Below, piece after piece: positions 54,320 through 64,000 of a stretch of DNA of 64,000 nucleotides. The stretch lies in assembly GCA_023266335.1 (NCBI GenBank), contig JAHFQJ010000002.1, positions 62,001-126,000 of the forward strand. Direction: 5' to 3'. The notes beneath the pieces were generated by a model. It saw nothing but the letters and a program-made list of their open reading frames with translations, searched no databases and was not told the origin of the DNA. Position 1 is the stretch's first letter. Each line of letters begins with the position of its first letter. The stretch is from Burkholderiaceae bacterium (GTDB lineage Bacteria; Pseudomonadota; Gammaproteobacteria; Burkholderiales; Burkholderiaceae). Position numbers and translations under genes: made by a program.

Positions 54320-55108
54320 TTATTCAGTTTCCTCTAATGTTGATGCGCATTGAGCTAACAAATTATTTTGTGAATTAATAGATGTAACTTTAGCATTTTC
54401 AATAGATTTCCACTCACCATTTGATGTTAAATACTGATATTCAGCTGTGCCGGTTTTCCAATCAGCTTCTAATACCATTCTTAATCTACTGTTTGGCATT
54501 AAAACAGGACCAATTCCAGCATGCGGAGGAAAATCAATAATTGGATAGCCAGTTGCTGTAATTAAAATATGAGTATTTTTTGGCATAACAGTCATATAAG
54601 TAAAGCTGCCATTTAATCTAGTACCAATATTTAATGGAGGATTTGTTGTCTGAGTAATATTACCAGCACCTTGTACAGTTGCATTTGGAGTATTAACAGT
54701 TAAATGTAATGTAAACACAGGACCGCCAACACCAGGAGTAGTAATTTGATATTGAGCTAAAAATAAACCAACATTTGATTGAGCCTGCGGCGCTTGGGTT
54801 TGCTGTTTATTTGATGCTGTAGTGGTTACAGGATAGTTTTTATCTCCCTGAGTTGTCTTCATAGTAATTTGTTTAGGCGCAGCTAAAGCAGTAAACTCAT
54901 GCTTAACAGTATATGGAAAATTTCCAATTGCAGCGGAAGTCTCACCAATAGTCATAAATGTCGGATTATTTAATGAAGCCTGAACTTCTTGAATATGAAT
55001 ATTCATAACCCCGTCTTCTCTACCGCTTGCCTCAATAGTAAGTTTATTTGTAGTATTATCATATACTGCAGTGACTTGTTCTGGTGTTAAAAGCACTTTT
55101 TGACTCAT
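54320..55108 (-). CDS. DUF1842-like protein with a novel N-terminal domain
   Basis: 262 residues with a strong AGGAGAC ribosome-binding site and its own terminator, so a stand-alone expressed gene. The C-terminal half from about residue 112 (VGLFLAQYQI..., NTPNATVQGAGNITQTTNPPL, TYMTVMPKNTHILITATGYP) resembles the DUF1842 family as I remember it; that family has no known function. The N-terminal ~95 residues look like a separate small beta domain. A Gln/Ala/Thr-rich hinge joins them. There is no signal peptide. A cytosolic or non-classically exported structural role is a guess. Confidence 0.65.
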   Translation of the reverse strand: MSQKVLLTPEQVTAVYDNTTNKLTIEASGREDGVMNIHIQEVQASLNNPTFMTIGETSAAIGNFPYTVKHEFTALAAPKQITMKTTQGDKNYPVTTTASNKQQTQAPQAQSNVGLFLAQYQITTPGVGGPVFTLHLTVNTPNATVQGAGNITQTTNPPLNIGTRLNGSFTYMTVMPKNTHILITATGYPIIDFPPHAGIGPVLMPNSRLRMVLEADWKTGTAEYQYLTSNGEWKSIENAKVTSINSQNNLLAQCASTLEETE

Positions 55109-55259
55109 GACGTCTCCTGTAAAAAAAATAAAATATTTTAATTAATATATTGCTTGTGATTTATTTCGATCAAACAACTACTTAACTATAGATTATATTT
55201 ATTTAAAATCTAGAAAAGAAAAATATGTGTTATATTTCTACAACTTTATTTATATTATT

Positions 55260-55310
55260 CTCAATTAGACTTGGTTAAGGCGACGGCAGAGTAAAAAATT
55301 ATAATGCAGC
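55260..55310. repeat. Short dispersed repeat (GACGAGGCGG type), copy 2
   Basis: CTCAATTAGACTTGGTTAAG, then GCGACGGCAGAGTAAAAAAT and TATAATGCAG. It resembles 29116-29160 and 22184-22212. It covers the last codons and the stop of the PLP-enzyme gene. Tentative. Confidence 0.35.
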
Positions 55311-56630
55311 TAAAGAATTAGATAAATCATTAATCAAATCATTTACATTTTCAATTCCAACTGAAAGTCTAAATGTGTTATAGCTAATCCCCATTTCTTT
55401 GTGTTGTTCTGCACTTAATTCTGCAAAAATTGTTGAAGCTGGGTGAATAATCAATGTGCGGTTATCTCCAATGCTGCTGCAATTTAATATTAAATTTAGA
55501 TTTTCTAAAAACTTGAATGGTTCTATGCCATCTGCCAAAGTAAAAGATATTAAACTGCCATATTGTGCATCTGTAAAATATTTTTTAGCAAATTTATATT
55601 GCTTATGATTAATCAAACTTGGATGAAGCACAGAAATAATTTTTTTATTTTGGGAAAGAAAATTAGCTAAGTCAATTGCATTTTTATTTGCGGCATTTAC
55701 TCTCATATATAAAGTCTCTAAACCAATTGCGATTAAATCAGCCTGACTAGATGTTAAAGACGCTCCTTTATCTCTTAGACCTTTTTTACGCAGCTGTAAA
55801 ATATAGGCTTGACTGCCGAATTTTTTATATGCCTCTTCAATTCCAGAATAATTACTCCAATCAAACAAACCTGTATCAATTACTGCGCCGCCCAAAGCAC
55901 GGCTATGCCCCGTGATTGATTTTGTTAAAGAATGTATAACTATGCTAGCGCCAACATCTTTAGGAATAAAAGCTGCAGGTGATGTAATAGTGTTATCAAT
56001 TACATAAACTAAATTATGCTTTTTGCATAATTTTCCAATTTCAGCAAATGCAGGAATTTGTGTGCAGGGGTTTGCAATTGTTTCTACCAAAACTAATTTA
56101 GTATTATGTTTAATGACATTTTTTAGTTCTTTATCACTTGTTATATCAATAAAGCTTAATTCTAATTTAAATCTATGTGCATAGCTTTTCAGTAATGAAA
56201 TGCTGTTAGCAAATAAAAATTTAGACGCAATAACGTGATCACCACTGCATAATAATGTAAAAAATAATGCATCATAAGCTGCCATGCCGGTAGTAAATGA
56301 AACACAGCCTATACCTTTTTCTAAATGATTAATTTTTGCTTCAACATGCTGTGTAGTTGCATTTCCCGTACGAGCATATGTAAAACCCTTATCACGGTTT
56401 TGATAAATTTCAGACAAAGTATGCACATCATCATATGTATATGCAGCTGCATGATTAATGCTTGGAACAATTGGCATGCTTGGTTTGTAAGCATTATTTT
56501 GCTTAGTATGCAGCAAAGATGTATGCGGATTTATGCTCATAGCCACTGAATTTATATCTTTGTTCTTCCGCAAGTCTGGTTGTGATGGATACAGCTCAAG
56601 TTCTTTATTGATTTTTTTTTTGTTAGTCAT
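55299..56630 (-). CDS. Cys/Met-metabolism PLP enzyme (O-acetylhomoserine sulfhydrylase or methionine gamma-lyase type)
   Basis: 443 residues. Cys/Met-metabolism fold-type I: INHAAAYTYDDV, YARTGNATTQHVEAKI, FTTGMAAYDALFF and VIDNTITSPAAF. The PLP lysine is K237 in VIHSLTKSITGHSRALGGA. SFTLADGIEPFKFLENLNL and the closing RLSVGIENVNDLINDL follow. The substrate cannot be fixed: O-acetylhomoserine sulfhydrylation, cystathionine synthesis or gamma-elimination of methionine are all possible. A ~50-residue N-terminal extension is unlike the core enzyme. It has its own upstream gap of ~230 bases shared with yhbY, divergent. Confidence 0.85.
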   Translation of the reverse strand: MTNKKKINKELELYPSQPDLRKNKDINSVAMSINPHTSLLHTKQNNAYKPSMPIVPSINHAAAYTYDDVHTLSEIYQNRDKGFTYARTGNATTQHVEAKINHLEKGIGCVSFTTGMAAYDALFFTLLCSGDHVIASKFLFANSISLLKSYAHRFKLELSFIDITSDKELKNVIKHNTKLVLVETIANPCTQIPAFAEIGKLCKKHNLVYVIDNTITSPAAFIPKDVGASIVIHSLTKSITGHSRALGGAVIDTGLFDWSNYSGIEEAYKKFGSQAYILQLRKKGLRDKGASLTSSQADLIAIGLETLYMRVNAANKNAIDLANFLSQNKKIISVLHPSLINHKQYKFAKKYFTDAQYGSLISFTLADGIEPFKFLENLNLILNCSSIGDNRTLIIHPASTIFAELSAEQHKEMGISYNTFRLSVGIENVNDLINDLSNSLAAL

Positions 56631-56859
56631 AAAGCATATTATAAAGTTATTTAATTAACTTATCTTAACATATGTTTACATAATCTGAATACTGCATAAG
56701 GATAATAAGAAAATTGGCACAAATTTATGCTTAATTGCAGGTTATCGGGTATTATTTGCTCGTATAAAAATACTTGAAATTAAATTCATCTAAAAACAAA
56801 ATAGCTAAATTTTCATTTAAATATGTTATAATATTTCCCTATATAATGTAATTAACAAT

Positions 56860-57354
56860 ATGTCTAATAAAACAGCCTCTATTTCTAAAATATTAAAAAT
56901 TGAATTGCGTGCCAATGCACATCATTTAAAGCCCGTGGTAATGGTTGGTCAAGATGGTATTACAGAAGGGGTGTTCAAAGAAATTGATATAAATTTACAA
57001 TCTCATAATTTAATTAAAATACGTATTTTAGCTGAAGATAGTAAACAAAATAAAGAAATTGCTGAATTGATTTGTGAAAAATTAAAATGTCATTTAATTC
57101 AAAGCATTGGTAAATTATTAATAGTCTACCGCGAAGGCGAAGTAGTTTTAGAACATCAAAAAATTGAAAATTTATCTAAAAAAATACCGATGGCAGGTCC
57201 AAAGGAAGTAAGAGTTAGAAAAGTCACACGCGGTGAGCGAAGAAATCCGCTAAAAACTGTAACCGTTTTAGGTAATCAGAGAGTAACGGCAGGCGGATTA
57301 GTCAAGAGAAAAAAAGTTAGGCAGGTCAGTAAGAAAAAACAATTTTCACAATGA
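56860..57354 (+). CDS. yhbY: CRS1/YhbY-domain RNA-binding protein with C-terminal extension
   Basis: 164 residues. The first ~95 form the CRM domain: LRANAHHLKPVVMVGQDGITEGVFKEID-type, then HNLIKIRIL and a GxxR-like turn near LLIVYREGE. YhbY associates with pre-50S ribosomal particles. The remaining ~65 residues are very basic (KKIPMAGPKEVRVRKVTRGE, LVKRKKVRQVSKKKQ) and probably bind RNA. E. coli YhbY lacks this tail, but longer forms are common in betaproteobacteria. Confidence 0.88.
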   Translation: MSNKTASISKILKIELRANAHHLKPVVMVGQDGITEGVFKEIDINLQSHNLIKIRILAEDSKQNKEIAELICEKLKCHLIQSIGKLLIVYREGEVVLEHQKIENLSKKIPMAGPKEVRVRKVTRGERRNPLKTVTVLGNQRVTAGGLVKRKKVRQVSKKKQFSQ

Positions 57355-57598
57355 ATACATATTTAAATATCATTAATTTAAAAAATAAAATATTTTTACA
57401 CACATATATTTGTCTCAATTGCAGTAGAATAAAACCAGTGATTATGCTAACAATAATTTTAACTGCTGTGCAGACATAACTCAAGCTTAGTGAATATCTA
57501 AAGATAAGATGTATTATACATTCTATAAGACAGCTAGGTATATTTTTTTATAAATTTAAGTTAGAATAGAAATTGTGAATAAGCATAATATAATCTAA

Positions 57599-60500
57599 AT
57601 GAATTTATCTAATATTTCTGAAATTAGTCAAATTGATATGCAAAATTTAGTTAGTCAAAAAACTTCTAATTCATCTCATAACAGACTAAGAGAAATACCA
57701 TACAACTATACTTCTTTTTCTGATAAAGAAATTGTGTGTAGAATATTAGGCGAGCAGGCATGGGAACTTATTCAGCAGCTAAGAAGCGAACGCCAGACAG
57801 GTCAATCTGCACGCATGCTGTACGAAGTTCTGGGAGATATTTGGGTAATTGAAAGAAATCCGTATATACAAGATGATTTATTAGATAATCCTAAACGCCG
57901 TAAAAATTTAATTGATGCACTCATTCATAGATTAGGCTTAATTGAAAAAAGAAGAGATTTAAGTGCGGGCAATACAAATATAGATGAAAAAGTTAAACAG
58001 CTTTTAAATATTGCAGCAAATACCATTGAAAAATTTTCCGAACAATTTAGACATACTGTTAATTTAAGAAAAAAATGTGTAAAACTTTTATCTAAATATA
58101 CACGTAAAGATAATATAAAATTTGATGGTTTATCTAGAGTTTCTCATGTTACCGACGCTACGGATTGGCGAGTTGCATATCCATTTTTAGTTTTAACGCC
58201 AGATACAGAATTAGAAATTGTAGATTTAGTTAGGTCGTGTATTGCTTTAGGTTTAACTATTATTCCCAGGGGCGGCGGCACAGGTTACACCGGCGGAGCT
58301 ATTCCGCTTACTCCATTCAGTGCAGTTATCAATACTGAAAAACTTGAAAAATTATCTACTATAGAATATAAACAGCTTGATGGTTTAGAAAATAGTATCC
58401 CAACTATTTTCAGTGAAGCAGGAGTGGTAACTAAGCGAGTTTCTGACATTGCCGATGAGCATGGATACATTTTTGCTGTTGATCCAACTAGTGCCTCAGC
58501 AAGCTGTATTGGCGGTAATATTGCCATGAATGCAGGTGGTAAAAAAGCGGTATTATGGGGTACAGCCTTAGATAACCTAGCTTGGTGGCGTATGATTGAC
58601 CCTCAAGGTAACTGGTTAGAAGTAACGCGTATTAATCATAACTTAGGTAAAATTCACGATACGCCAATGGTTAAATTCAAACTAGAATGGTTTGATGGCT
58701 CGTATGCACCTAGAAAACATCTTTTAAAAACTGAAATTTTAAATATACCCGGCAAAAGCTTTAGAAAGCCAGGCTTAGGAAAAGATGTAACTGATAAATT
58801 TTTAAGCGGCTTACCAGGTATTCAAAAAGAAGGATGCGATGGTATTATAACCAGTGCAAGATGGATAGTGCATAAAATGCCTGAATATACACGCACTGTA
58901 TGTTTAGAATTTTTTGGTGCTGTAAAAAATGCTATTCCATCAATAGTGGAAATTAAAGAATTTATGCAGCAGCAGAGTAATCAGAATAAAGCCACTCTTG
59001 CAGGTCTAGAACATTTAGATGAACGCTATTTAAAAGCAGTAGGATATTCAACAAAATCTAAAAAGCACGGTTTTCCTAAAATGGTGCTAATCGGTGACAT
59101 TGTGGGAGATAATGAGGATTTTGTTGCCGAAGCAGCCTCTGCGGTAGTAAGAATTGCAAATTCTAGAGTAGGTGAAGGATTTATTGCAATTAGTGCTGAG
59201 GCACGCAAAAAGTTTTGGCTTGACCGCTCAAGAACAGCAGCAATTGCCAAGCATACCAATGCATTTAAAATTAATGAAGATGTAGTAATTCCATTGGAAA
59301 GAATGGGGGAATATACAGAAGGTATAGAACGCATTAATATAGAATTATCATTGAAAAATAAATTAGAACTTATAACTAAATTACTTGAATATTTTCAGCA
59401 AAAAGATATACCGCTAGGTAAAAGCGATGATGCAGCCGAGATTGATAATTCAGAATTGCTTGGCGATAGGGTAATGCGGGCTATGCAGGTAATTGCAGGT
59501 GTAGAGCAGGAATGGGCATATTGGCTGAATAATCTAGATGAAATTATTGAACCTAATCATAAAAAAATCTTTGAATTACTTCAAGAGTATATTTGGCGTG
59601 CATCTTGGAAAACAGAAATTTTAGCTCCTTTAGAAAATATTTTTAAAGGTTCTGTATTTACCAATATTATTGAAGACTGTAAAAAAATTCATAAGCAAGT
59701 GCTGCGCGAAAGAGTATTTGTAGCATTGCATATGCATGCCGGAGATGGTAATGTACACAGCAATATTCCTGTAAATTCTGACAGCTACACTATGCTGCAA
59801 GATGCTCATAAAGCTGTAGCCAGAATTATGAAACTAGCCCGCGATTTAGATGGCGTGATTTCTGGAGAACATGGCATAGGAATTACTAAGTTTGAGTTTC
59901 TCACTGATAGCGAAATGCAGAATTTTTGGGATTATAAAAATAAAGTCGATCCATTAGGTAACTTTAATAAAGGCAAATTAATGAAAGGTGCAGATTTGCG
60001 CTATGCCTATACACCAAGTTTTAGCTTAATGGAGCATGAATCTATTATCATGAAACAAAATGATATTGGAGATATAAATAACAGTATTAAAAATTGTTTA
60101 AGATGCGGAAAATGTAAACCGGAATGTTCGACGCATGTACCTCGGGCTAATTTATTATATTCCCCACGTAATAAAATTTTAGCAACTTCTTTATTAACTG
60201 AGGCATTTTTATATGAAGAACAGACAAGAAGAGGAATCAGCATAAAGCACTGGGACGAATATAGCGATGTGGCAGACCATTGTACAGTATGTCATAAATG
60301 TTTAGCACCTTGTCCGGTAGAAATTGATTTTGGTGATGTTTCTATGAATATGCGTAATTTATTACGTAAAATGGGTAAAAAGAAATTTAATCTTGGCACA
60401 AGTGCTGCTATGCTGTTTTTAAATGCAAGCTCACCGCATACAATTAATATTGTTAGAAAAGGCATGATTAATTTTGGATATAAAGCCCAAAGACTAGGCG

Positions 60501-61492
60501 TATCTTTATTTAAAAAAATTGCAAAAAAACAAACTCAACACCCTCCTGCTACGGTTGGAAAACCTAAAATGCATCAGCAGGTTATACATTTTATCAATAA
60601 AAAATTACCCAATAAACTTCCAAGTAAAACAGCTAGAGCATTGCTGGATATTGAGGATAATAAAATTGTGCCAATTATACGCAATCCTCAGCAGACTACC
60701 ACCTCAAGTGAAGCAGTATTCTATTTTCCGGGATGCGGTTCAGAAAGATTATTTAGCCAAGTTGGATTAGCTACACAAGCTATGCTATGGCATGTTGGAG
60801 CACAGACTGTTCTTCCGCCTGGATATTTGTGCTGCGGTTATCCTCAAAAAGGTAATGGGCAGTTTGATAAAGCAGAAAAAATTATAACGGATAACCGTGT
60901 TTTATTTCACCGCATAGCCAATACTCTTAATTATTTAGATATTAAGACTGTGGTAGTAAGTTGCGGAACTTGTATGGACTCATTACTTGATTATCAGTTT
61001 GATAAAATATTTCCAAATTGCCGTTTGATCGATATTCATGAATATTTATTAGAAAAAGGCATAAAAATAGAAACGGTTACGGGTGTGCAGTATATGTATC
61101 ACGCACCATGTCATGACCCTATGAAAACTTATAACAGCACGAGTGTAGTGAATAGTTTAATTAATCAAGAACAAAAAATTGAAAAAAATGACAAATGTTG
61201 CGGAGAATCAGGCACATTTGCGGTTAGCCGACCTGATATAGCCACTCAAGTTAGATTTAAAAAACAAGAAACATTACAAAATGCTAAAGATAAATTAAAT
61301 TCTTTAGAACCTGTGAAAATTTTAACAAGTTGCCCTTCATGCCTGCAAGGATTAAATAGATATACTGAAGAAACTGGTATAGAGGCTGATTATATCGTAA
61401 TAGAAATTGCAAAACATATTTTAGGTGAGAACTGGTTAACAGAATATATAGATAAAGCCAACAATGGCGGAATTGAAAGAATTTTACTATAA
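57599..61492 (+). CDS. Giant FAD-linked / Fe-S oxidoreductase (DUF3683 family)
   Basis: 1297 residues. Order: an N-terminal DUF3683 region (about 1-190); a GlcD/D-lactate-dehydrogenase-like FAD domain with [11 protein letters not shown] at 223-233 and the C-terminal oxidase segment [14 protein letters not shown] and [14 protein letters not shown]; two 4Fe-4S motifs, C833-x2-C836-x2-C839-x3-C843 and C895-x2-C898-x2-C901-x3-C905; and two CCG repeats with CCGYPQKG and CCGESGTF. This fuses the parts found separately in Dld/GlcDEF or LldEFG-type systems, so it probably oxidises a 2-hydroxy acid and passes electrons to quinone. The substrate is unknown. It lies alone, with ~240 bases upstream. Confidence 0.92.
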   Translation: MNLSNISEISQIDMQNLVSQKTSNSSHNRLREIPYNYTSFSDKEIVCRILGEQAWELIQQLRSERQTGQSARMLYEVLGDIWVIERNPYIQDDLLDNPKRRKNLIDALIHRLGLIEKRRDLSAGNTNIDEKVKQLLNIAANTIEKFSEQFRHTVNLRKKCVKLLSKYTRKDNIKFDGLSRVSHVTDATDWRVAYPFLVLTPDTELEIVDLVRSCIALGLTIIPRGGGTGYTGGAIPLTPFSAVINTEKLEKLSTIEYKQLDGLENSIPTIFSEAGVVTKRVSDIADEHGYIFAVDPTSASASCIGGNIAMNAGGKKAVLWGTALDNLAWWRMIDPQGNWLEVTRINHNLGKIHDTPMVKFKLEWFDGSYAPRKHLLKTEILNIPGKSFRKPGLGKDVTDKFLSGLPGIQKEGCDGIITSARWIVHKMPEYTRTVCLEFFGAVKNAIPSIVEIKEFMQQQSNQNKATLAGLEHLDERYLKAVGYSTKSKKHGFPKMVLIGDIVGDNEDFVAEAASAVVRIANSRVGEGFIAISAEARKKFWLDRSRTAAIAKHTNAFKINEDVVIPLERMGEYTEGIERINIELSLKNKLELITKLLEYFQQKDIPLGKSDDAAEIDNSELLGDRVMRAMQVIAGVEQEWAYWLNNLDEIIEPNHKKIFELLQEYIWRASWKTEILAPLENIFKGSVFTNIIEDCKKIHKQVLRERVFVALHMHAGDGNVHSNIPVNSDSYTMLQDAHKAVARIMKLARDLDGVISGEHGIGITKFEFLTDSEMQNFWDYKNKVDPLGNFNKGKLMKGADLRYAYTPSFSLMEHESIIMKQNDIGDINNSIKNCLRCGKCKPECSTHVPRANLLYSPRNKILATSLLTEAFLYEEQTRRGISIKHWDEYSDVADHCTVCHKCLAPCPVEIDFGDVSMNMRNLLRKMGKKKFNLGTSAAMLFLNASSPHTINIVRKGMINFGYKAQRLGVSLFKKIAKKQTQHPPATVGKPKMHQQVIHFINKKLPNKLPSKTARALLDIEDNKIVPIIRNPQQTTTSSEAVFYFPGCGSERLFSQVGLATQAMLWHVGAQTVLPPGYLCCGYPQKGNGQFDKAEKIITDNRVLFHRIANTLNYLDIKTVVVSCGTCMDSLLDYQFDKIFPNCRLIDIHEYLLEKGIKIETVTGVQYMYHAPCHDPMKTYNSTSVVNSLINQEQKIEKNDKCCGESGTFAVSRPDIATQVRFKKQETLQNAKDKLNSLEPVKILTSCPSCLQGLNRYTEETGIEADYIVIEIAKHILGENWLTEYIDKANNGGIERILL

Positions 61493-61532
61493 TATTATTA
61501 TAAAATATTATATAAATTTCAGAGGTAGATTC

Positions 61533-61690
61533 ATGCATATATCAGATGAAGAAATACTTGCAGCAGAAAACAATTAGGACAAGAGTGTAGCCAGCTTATC
61601 GAAAGCGGAAATTATACACAAAGCGATCTTGATGAACTGAAGGGTCAAATTATAAGGTTGGGTGAAGAAATAATTGGAATATTAACATAA
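61533..61690 (+). pseudogene. Small unknown gene broken by a frameshift
   Basis: ATG 61533, with AGAGG upstream, opens MHISDEEILAAENN and stops at TAG 61575-61577. Two bases over, the frame continues QLGQECSQLIESGNYTQSDLDEL, then IIRLGEEIIGILT to TAA 61688-61690. Joined, this would be a ~52-residue acidic helical protein. I do not recognise it. There is no good slippery heptamer, so decay or a sequencing error is likelier than programmed frameshifting. Confidence 0.45.
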
Positions 61691-61770
61691 AATTAATCTT
61701 TCTAGTAATAATTGATTTATTCTAAATAAGTAAATAAATAGTTTGTAAAAAAAATTAAAACTTAAAAAAC

Positions 61771-62460
61771 ATGAAAATAAAAATATTAAAAACGTTAACT
61801 ACGGCTTTAATCAGCACAGTGTTTTTATCATTTAATCAAGCGTACGCTATTGAATCTAAGGCAAATAATAATGAATTGAATAAAATAATTAACTTTGATT
61901 CTATATCAGGAACATTTTTTCAAATACAAAATACAGGTAATAAAACTAAAGAATTTACAGGAACATTCAGCTTTAGCAAACCCAATAAATTTATTTGGGA
62001 ATATCAAAAACCTTTTAAACAAGTTATACAATCAGATGGTAATAAATTATATATCTATGATAAAGATTTACAGCAGGTAACAGTAAAAAATGCAGATGAA
62101 GCAATTTCAGCATCGCCGATTGCTGTATTTTTAAATGATAAAAGCTGGACTAAATATTTTACCTACAATATCTCAACAAATAGCAGCAATGTAAAGATTA
62201 GTCCAAATCAATTGGATAAACTAGATAAACAACTGATTACCAATATTAATCAATGGATTATATTAAAACCTAGAGATAAAGATAGTATTTATCAATATTT
62301 AACCATTGGAGTATTAAATTATTTACCTAGAATATTGATTTTTCAGGATAATTTAGGCAATAATGGAGTGATACAAATCAATAATTTAAATAGTCAGAAA
62401 TTTTCTACTGAACATTTTAAATTTATTATGCCAAAAAATATAGATGTATTAAATAACTAA
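61771..62460 (+). CDS. lolA: Outer-membrane lipoprotein carrier protein LolA
   Basis: 229 residues. The signal peptide MKIKILKTLTTALISTVFLS ends near AYA (about 26). The LolA body has ISGTFFQIQNTGNKTKEFTGTFSFSKPNKF-type sequence, WEYQKPFKQVIQSDGNKLY and YDKDLQQVTVK. It ferries lipoproteins across the periplasm from LolCDE to LolB. In relatives lolA often follows ftsK; here it stands before a small membrane gene. Confidence 0.92.
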   Translation: MKIKILKTLTTALISTVFLSFNQAYAIESKANNNELNKIINFDSISGTFFQIQNTGNKTKEFTGTFSFSKPNKFIWEYQKPFKQVIQSDGNKLYIYDKDLQQVTVKNADEAISASPIAVFLNDKSWTKYFTYNISTNSSNVKISPNQLDKLDKQLITNINQWIILKPRDKDSIYQYLTIGVLNYLPRILIFQDNLGNNGVIQINNLNSQKFSTEHFKFIMPKNIDVLNN

Positions 62461-62475
62461 AATATACCAATTAAT

Positions 62476-62712
62476 ATGGGCAAAAGTGGTAAATCAATTA
62501 AAAAAGTTGTTACCTTAGTTATTGGAAGTAGTATAGCTGCTGGTTATTATGCAGCTAACCCAAAAAAAGCTAAGGATAGGATAATGGATAAGATTCAAGG
62601 CAGACGGCTTTCTAATTCCCCCCATCATACACAAGAGGCTTTATTTTCCACTGATAATCCCTATAACCAGAATCCAATTCAAATAAATAAGCTAAGAAAA
62701 TTTTTTAAGTAA
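62476..62712 (+). CDS. Unknown small membrane-associated protein
   Basis: 78 residues: MGKSGKSIKKVVTLVIGSSI, then AAGYYAANPKKAKDRIMDKI. One hydrophobic helix (about 11-27) is followed by a basic, polar tail. It starts 15 bases after lolA, so the two are probably co-transcribed. Its stop overlaps the ftsW stop by eight bases in convergent orientation. I do not recognise a family. Confidence 0.55.
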   Translation: MGKSGKSIKKVVTLVIGSSIAAGYYAANPKKAKDRIMDKIQGRRLSNSPHHTQEALFSTDNPYNQNPIQINKLRKFFK

Positions 62713-63904
62713 CTACCTCACCACGCATAATTAAATGGTTTTCATAATCTACCCGCATTAAAATACCGATAGCTATACAATTCATAATTATAGCCGAGCC
62801 TCCGTAGCTAATTAAAGGCAGTGTTAAACCCTTTGTAGGCAATAATCCAAGATTTACCCCCATATTGATAAAGGTTTGACCGCCTATCCATAAACCAACG
62901 CCTTGAGCTACTAGTCCAGCAAAGTGTTTTTCAAACTGTATGGCGGTTCTTCCAATTAAAAAGGCTTTTTTAGATATTAAAAAAAATAAAATCACCATCC
63001 CAGCTAAGCCTATAAACCCCAGTTCCTCGCCAATTACCGCCAAAATAAAGTCTGTATGTGCTTCCGGCAAATAATTTAATTTTTGTATGCTTGCACCTAA
63101 TCCCTTACCAAACCATTCACCATGACCAAAAGCAATTAAAGATAAAGTTAATTGATAACCTTTATCTAATACAAATGTTTCATCCCAAGGCGATAAATAA
63201 GCAAAAATACGTTGGCGTCGCCACGGTGAAAACCAAATAATTGAAGCAAAAACTAAAGTACAGACAACGAGTAAAATTAAAAACAATCTGCCGTTTGCAC
63301 CACCCAAAAATAATATTCCGGCTGCAATTAAAGCAACCACCATAAATGCACCCATATCAGGCTCTAGTAAAAGTAAAACTCCTACTGCCCCCACAGCAAT
63401 TGTAAGAGGTAATATGCCTTGTTTGAACAAATGCATTTTATCAATTTTTCTAACAATGTAATTAGCCCCATACAAAATTGTAGCTAATTTTATTAATTCA
63501 GAAGGCTGAAAGTTTAAAATTCCTAGTGAAATCCAGCGCTTTGCTCCACCAACTGATTTTCCAACATGCGGAATAAGCACTATGATTAAAGCAATTAAAG
63601 AAATGATAAAGAGCTTCGGAGCTATTTTTTCCCATGTACTAACTTTTATTTCTCGTACAATCATCATACCTGATATACCTAAAAATATGGATAATGTATG
63701 CCTCCATAAGAAATGGTACTCATTATAATCAGAAAATTTAGCTGAAGCTTTGATAGCAATTGTTGCAGAATATACAAAAATACAGCCTATAGTTAATGCT
63801 ATTATTACCAATAATGTTAAAGAAGTATCTCTTTGCAGGTTTAGCAAAGGATTTACAGTAGTATTTATAGGCTGCTTTGCTGATTTAAACCAAGATTTAA
63901 ACAT
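62705..63904 (-). CDS. ftsW: Septal peptidoglycan polymerase FtsW
   Basis: 399 residues with ten membrane helices, SEDS family. It polymerises lipid II with FtsI at the division site. GGAKRWISLGILNFQPSELIKL, LLLEPDMGAFMVV, LGASIQKLNYLPEAHTDFI and the C-terminal LTLPLISYGGSAII are FtsW signatures; the PEAHTDFIFA-like motif and the size favour FtsW over RodA. MurG should follow in a normal dcw cluster, but here lolA converges instead. A gene ends seven bases upstream of its start. Confidence 0.92.
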   Translation of the reverse strand: MFKSWFKSAKQPINTTVNPLLNLQRDTSLTLLVIIALTIGCIFVYSATIAIKASAKFSDYNEYHFLWRHTLSIFLGISGMMIVREIKVSTWEKIAPKLFIISLIALIIVLIPHVGKSVGGAKRWISLGILNFQPSELIKLATILYGANYIVRKIDKMHLFKQGILPLTIAVGAVGVLLLLEPDMGAFMVVALIAAGILFLGGANGRLFLILLVVCTLVFASIIWFSPWRRQRIFAYLSPWDETFVLDKGYQLTLSLIAFGHGEWFGKGLGASIQKLNYLPEAHTDFILAVIGEELGFIGLAGMVILFFLISKKAFLIGRTAIQFEKHFAGLVAQGVGLWIGGQTFINMGVNLGLLPTKGLTLPLISYGGSAIIMNCIAIGILMRVDYENHLIMRGEVVT

Positions 63905-63911
63905 AATTATA

Positions 63912-64000
63912 TTAATTATCAGTTATAGTGCTAACATTCATTTTTAGCTCCACAAAATTTTGTAATGCCTTATTTTGAGTTTCTTGAGCAGATTTTAATG
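63912..64000 (-). CDS. C-terminal end of an unknown gene upstream of ftsW (partial)
   Basis: The last 28 codons of a minus-strand gene enter from the right edge and end at the stop 63914-63912. The visible sequence is LKSAQETQNKALQNFVEL, then KMNVSTITDN. In a standard dcw cluster murD would be here, but this tail does not resemble a MurD end. It is helical and polar. No identification is possible from this much. Confidence 0.5.
   Translation of the reverse strand, partial: LKSAQETQNKALQNFVELKMNVSTITDN

Noticed and set aside
61533-61690. Programmed ribosomal frameshift
   Set aside because: No slippery heptamer or stimulatory hairpin is visible at the junction.
1-64000. CRISPR array, prophage or complete insertion sequence
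   Set aside because: I saw no regularly spaced direct repeats, no phage structural or integrase genes and no intact transposase; only short MITE/REP-like elements are present.

Overview
The window is about 64 kb of very AT-rich bacterial chromosome. It carries mostly single-copy housekeeping genes, with short intergenic spaces and a scatter of small decayed or unknown genes. The gene set suggests a betaproteobacterium-like organism: GTP-type PEP carboxykinase, cydP-cydA-cydB-cydX behind a GbsR/MarR-like regulator, rpoE-rseA-rseB, slmA next to zapB/zapA-like genes, cox11/SCO-like/cox15, a giant DUF3683-type FAD/Fe-S oxidoreductase and an HX4E-type PlsC. Low GC, broken small genes, an eroded LRR-NEL ubiquitin-ligase-like effector and a protein with an F-box-like motif suggest a host-associated, probably intracellular lineage. 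The taxonomic and lifestyle statements are inferences from gene content; no phylogeny was run.

Layout. 1-5 kb: tail of a CobW-type metallochaperone, pckG, hemB, a YqaA-like membrane protein, ratA and tRNA-Val. 5-11 kb: a Ppx/GppA phosphatase, tmRNA with an unusual tag, and the cytochrome bd operon with its two small subunits. 11-14 kb: sucC-sucD, unusually split by two small unknown genes, one with an in-frame stop. 14-22 kb: yggX, folD, the sigma-E module, the broken LRR-NEL gene, smpB, folK and hpnE. 22-29 kb: secF without secD, the division genes slmA/zapB-like/zapA, a Tim44-like protein, serC and cox11. 29-35 kb (minus strand): hscA, dusA, a SpoT/Rel enzyme whose synthetase catalytic Glu appears replaced, and dgt. 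35-40 kb: SCO-like gene and cox15, separated by a DUF262/DUF1524 (GmrSD-like) defence gene flanked by a REP-like palindrome and a MITE-like repeat. 40-46 kb: folP, mltB, and the isc operon with a textbook promoter and IscR box; the operon carries an unknown gene between iscU and iscA. 46-64 kb: a perfect-consensus promoter in front of a small Ser-rich protein, tonB, cysS, plsC, dapD, acnA, a DUF1842-like protein, a Cys/Met PLP enzyme, yhbY, the DUF3683 oxidoreductase, lolA and ftsW.

Themes. Respiration is dual: a bd oxidase operon plus assembly factors for a haem-copper oxidase whose subunits lie elsewhere. Fe-S assembly is split: iscRSU-X-iscA is together, hscA is elsewhere, and no hscB or fdx is visible. 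TCA and gluconeogenic genes (sucCD, acnA, pckG) indicate growth on organic or amino acids. A family of at least four related short repeats with TATACTAAT-type terminal inverted repeats sits directly against gene ends and promoters. The least explained items are gene X in the isc operon, the small genes inside sucCD, the small protein behind the consensus promoter, and the possible ubiquitin-pathway effectors.
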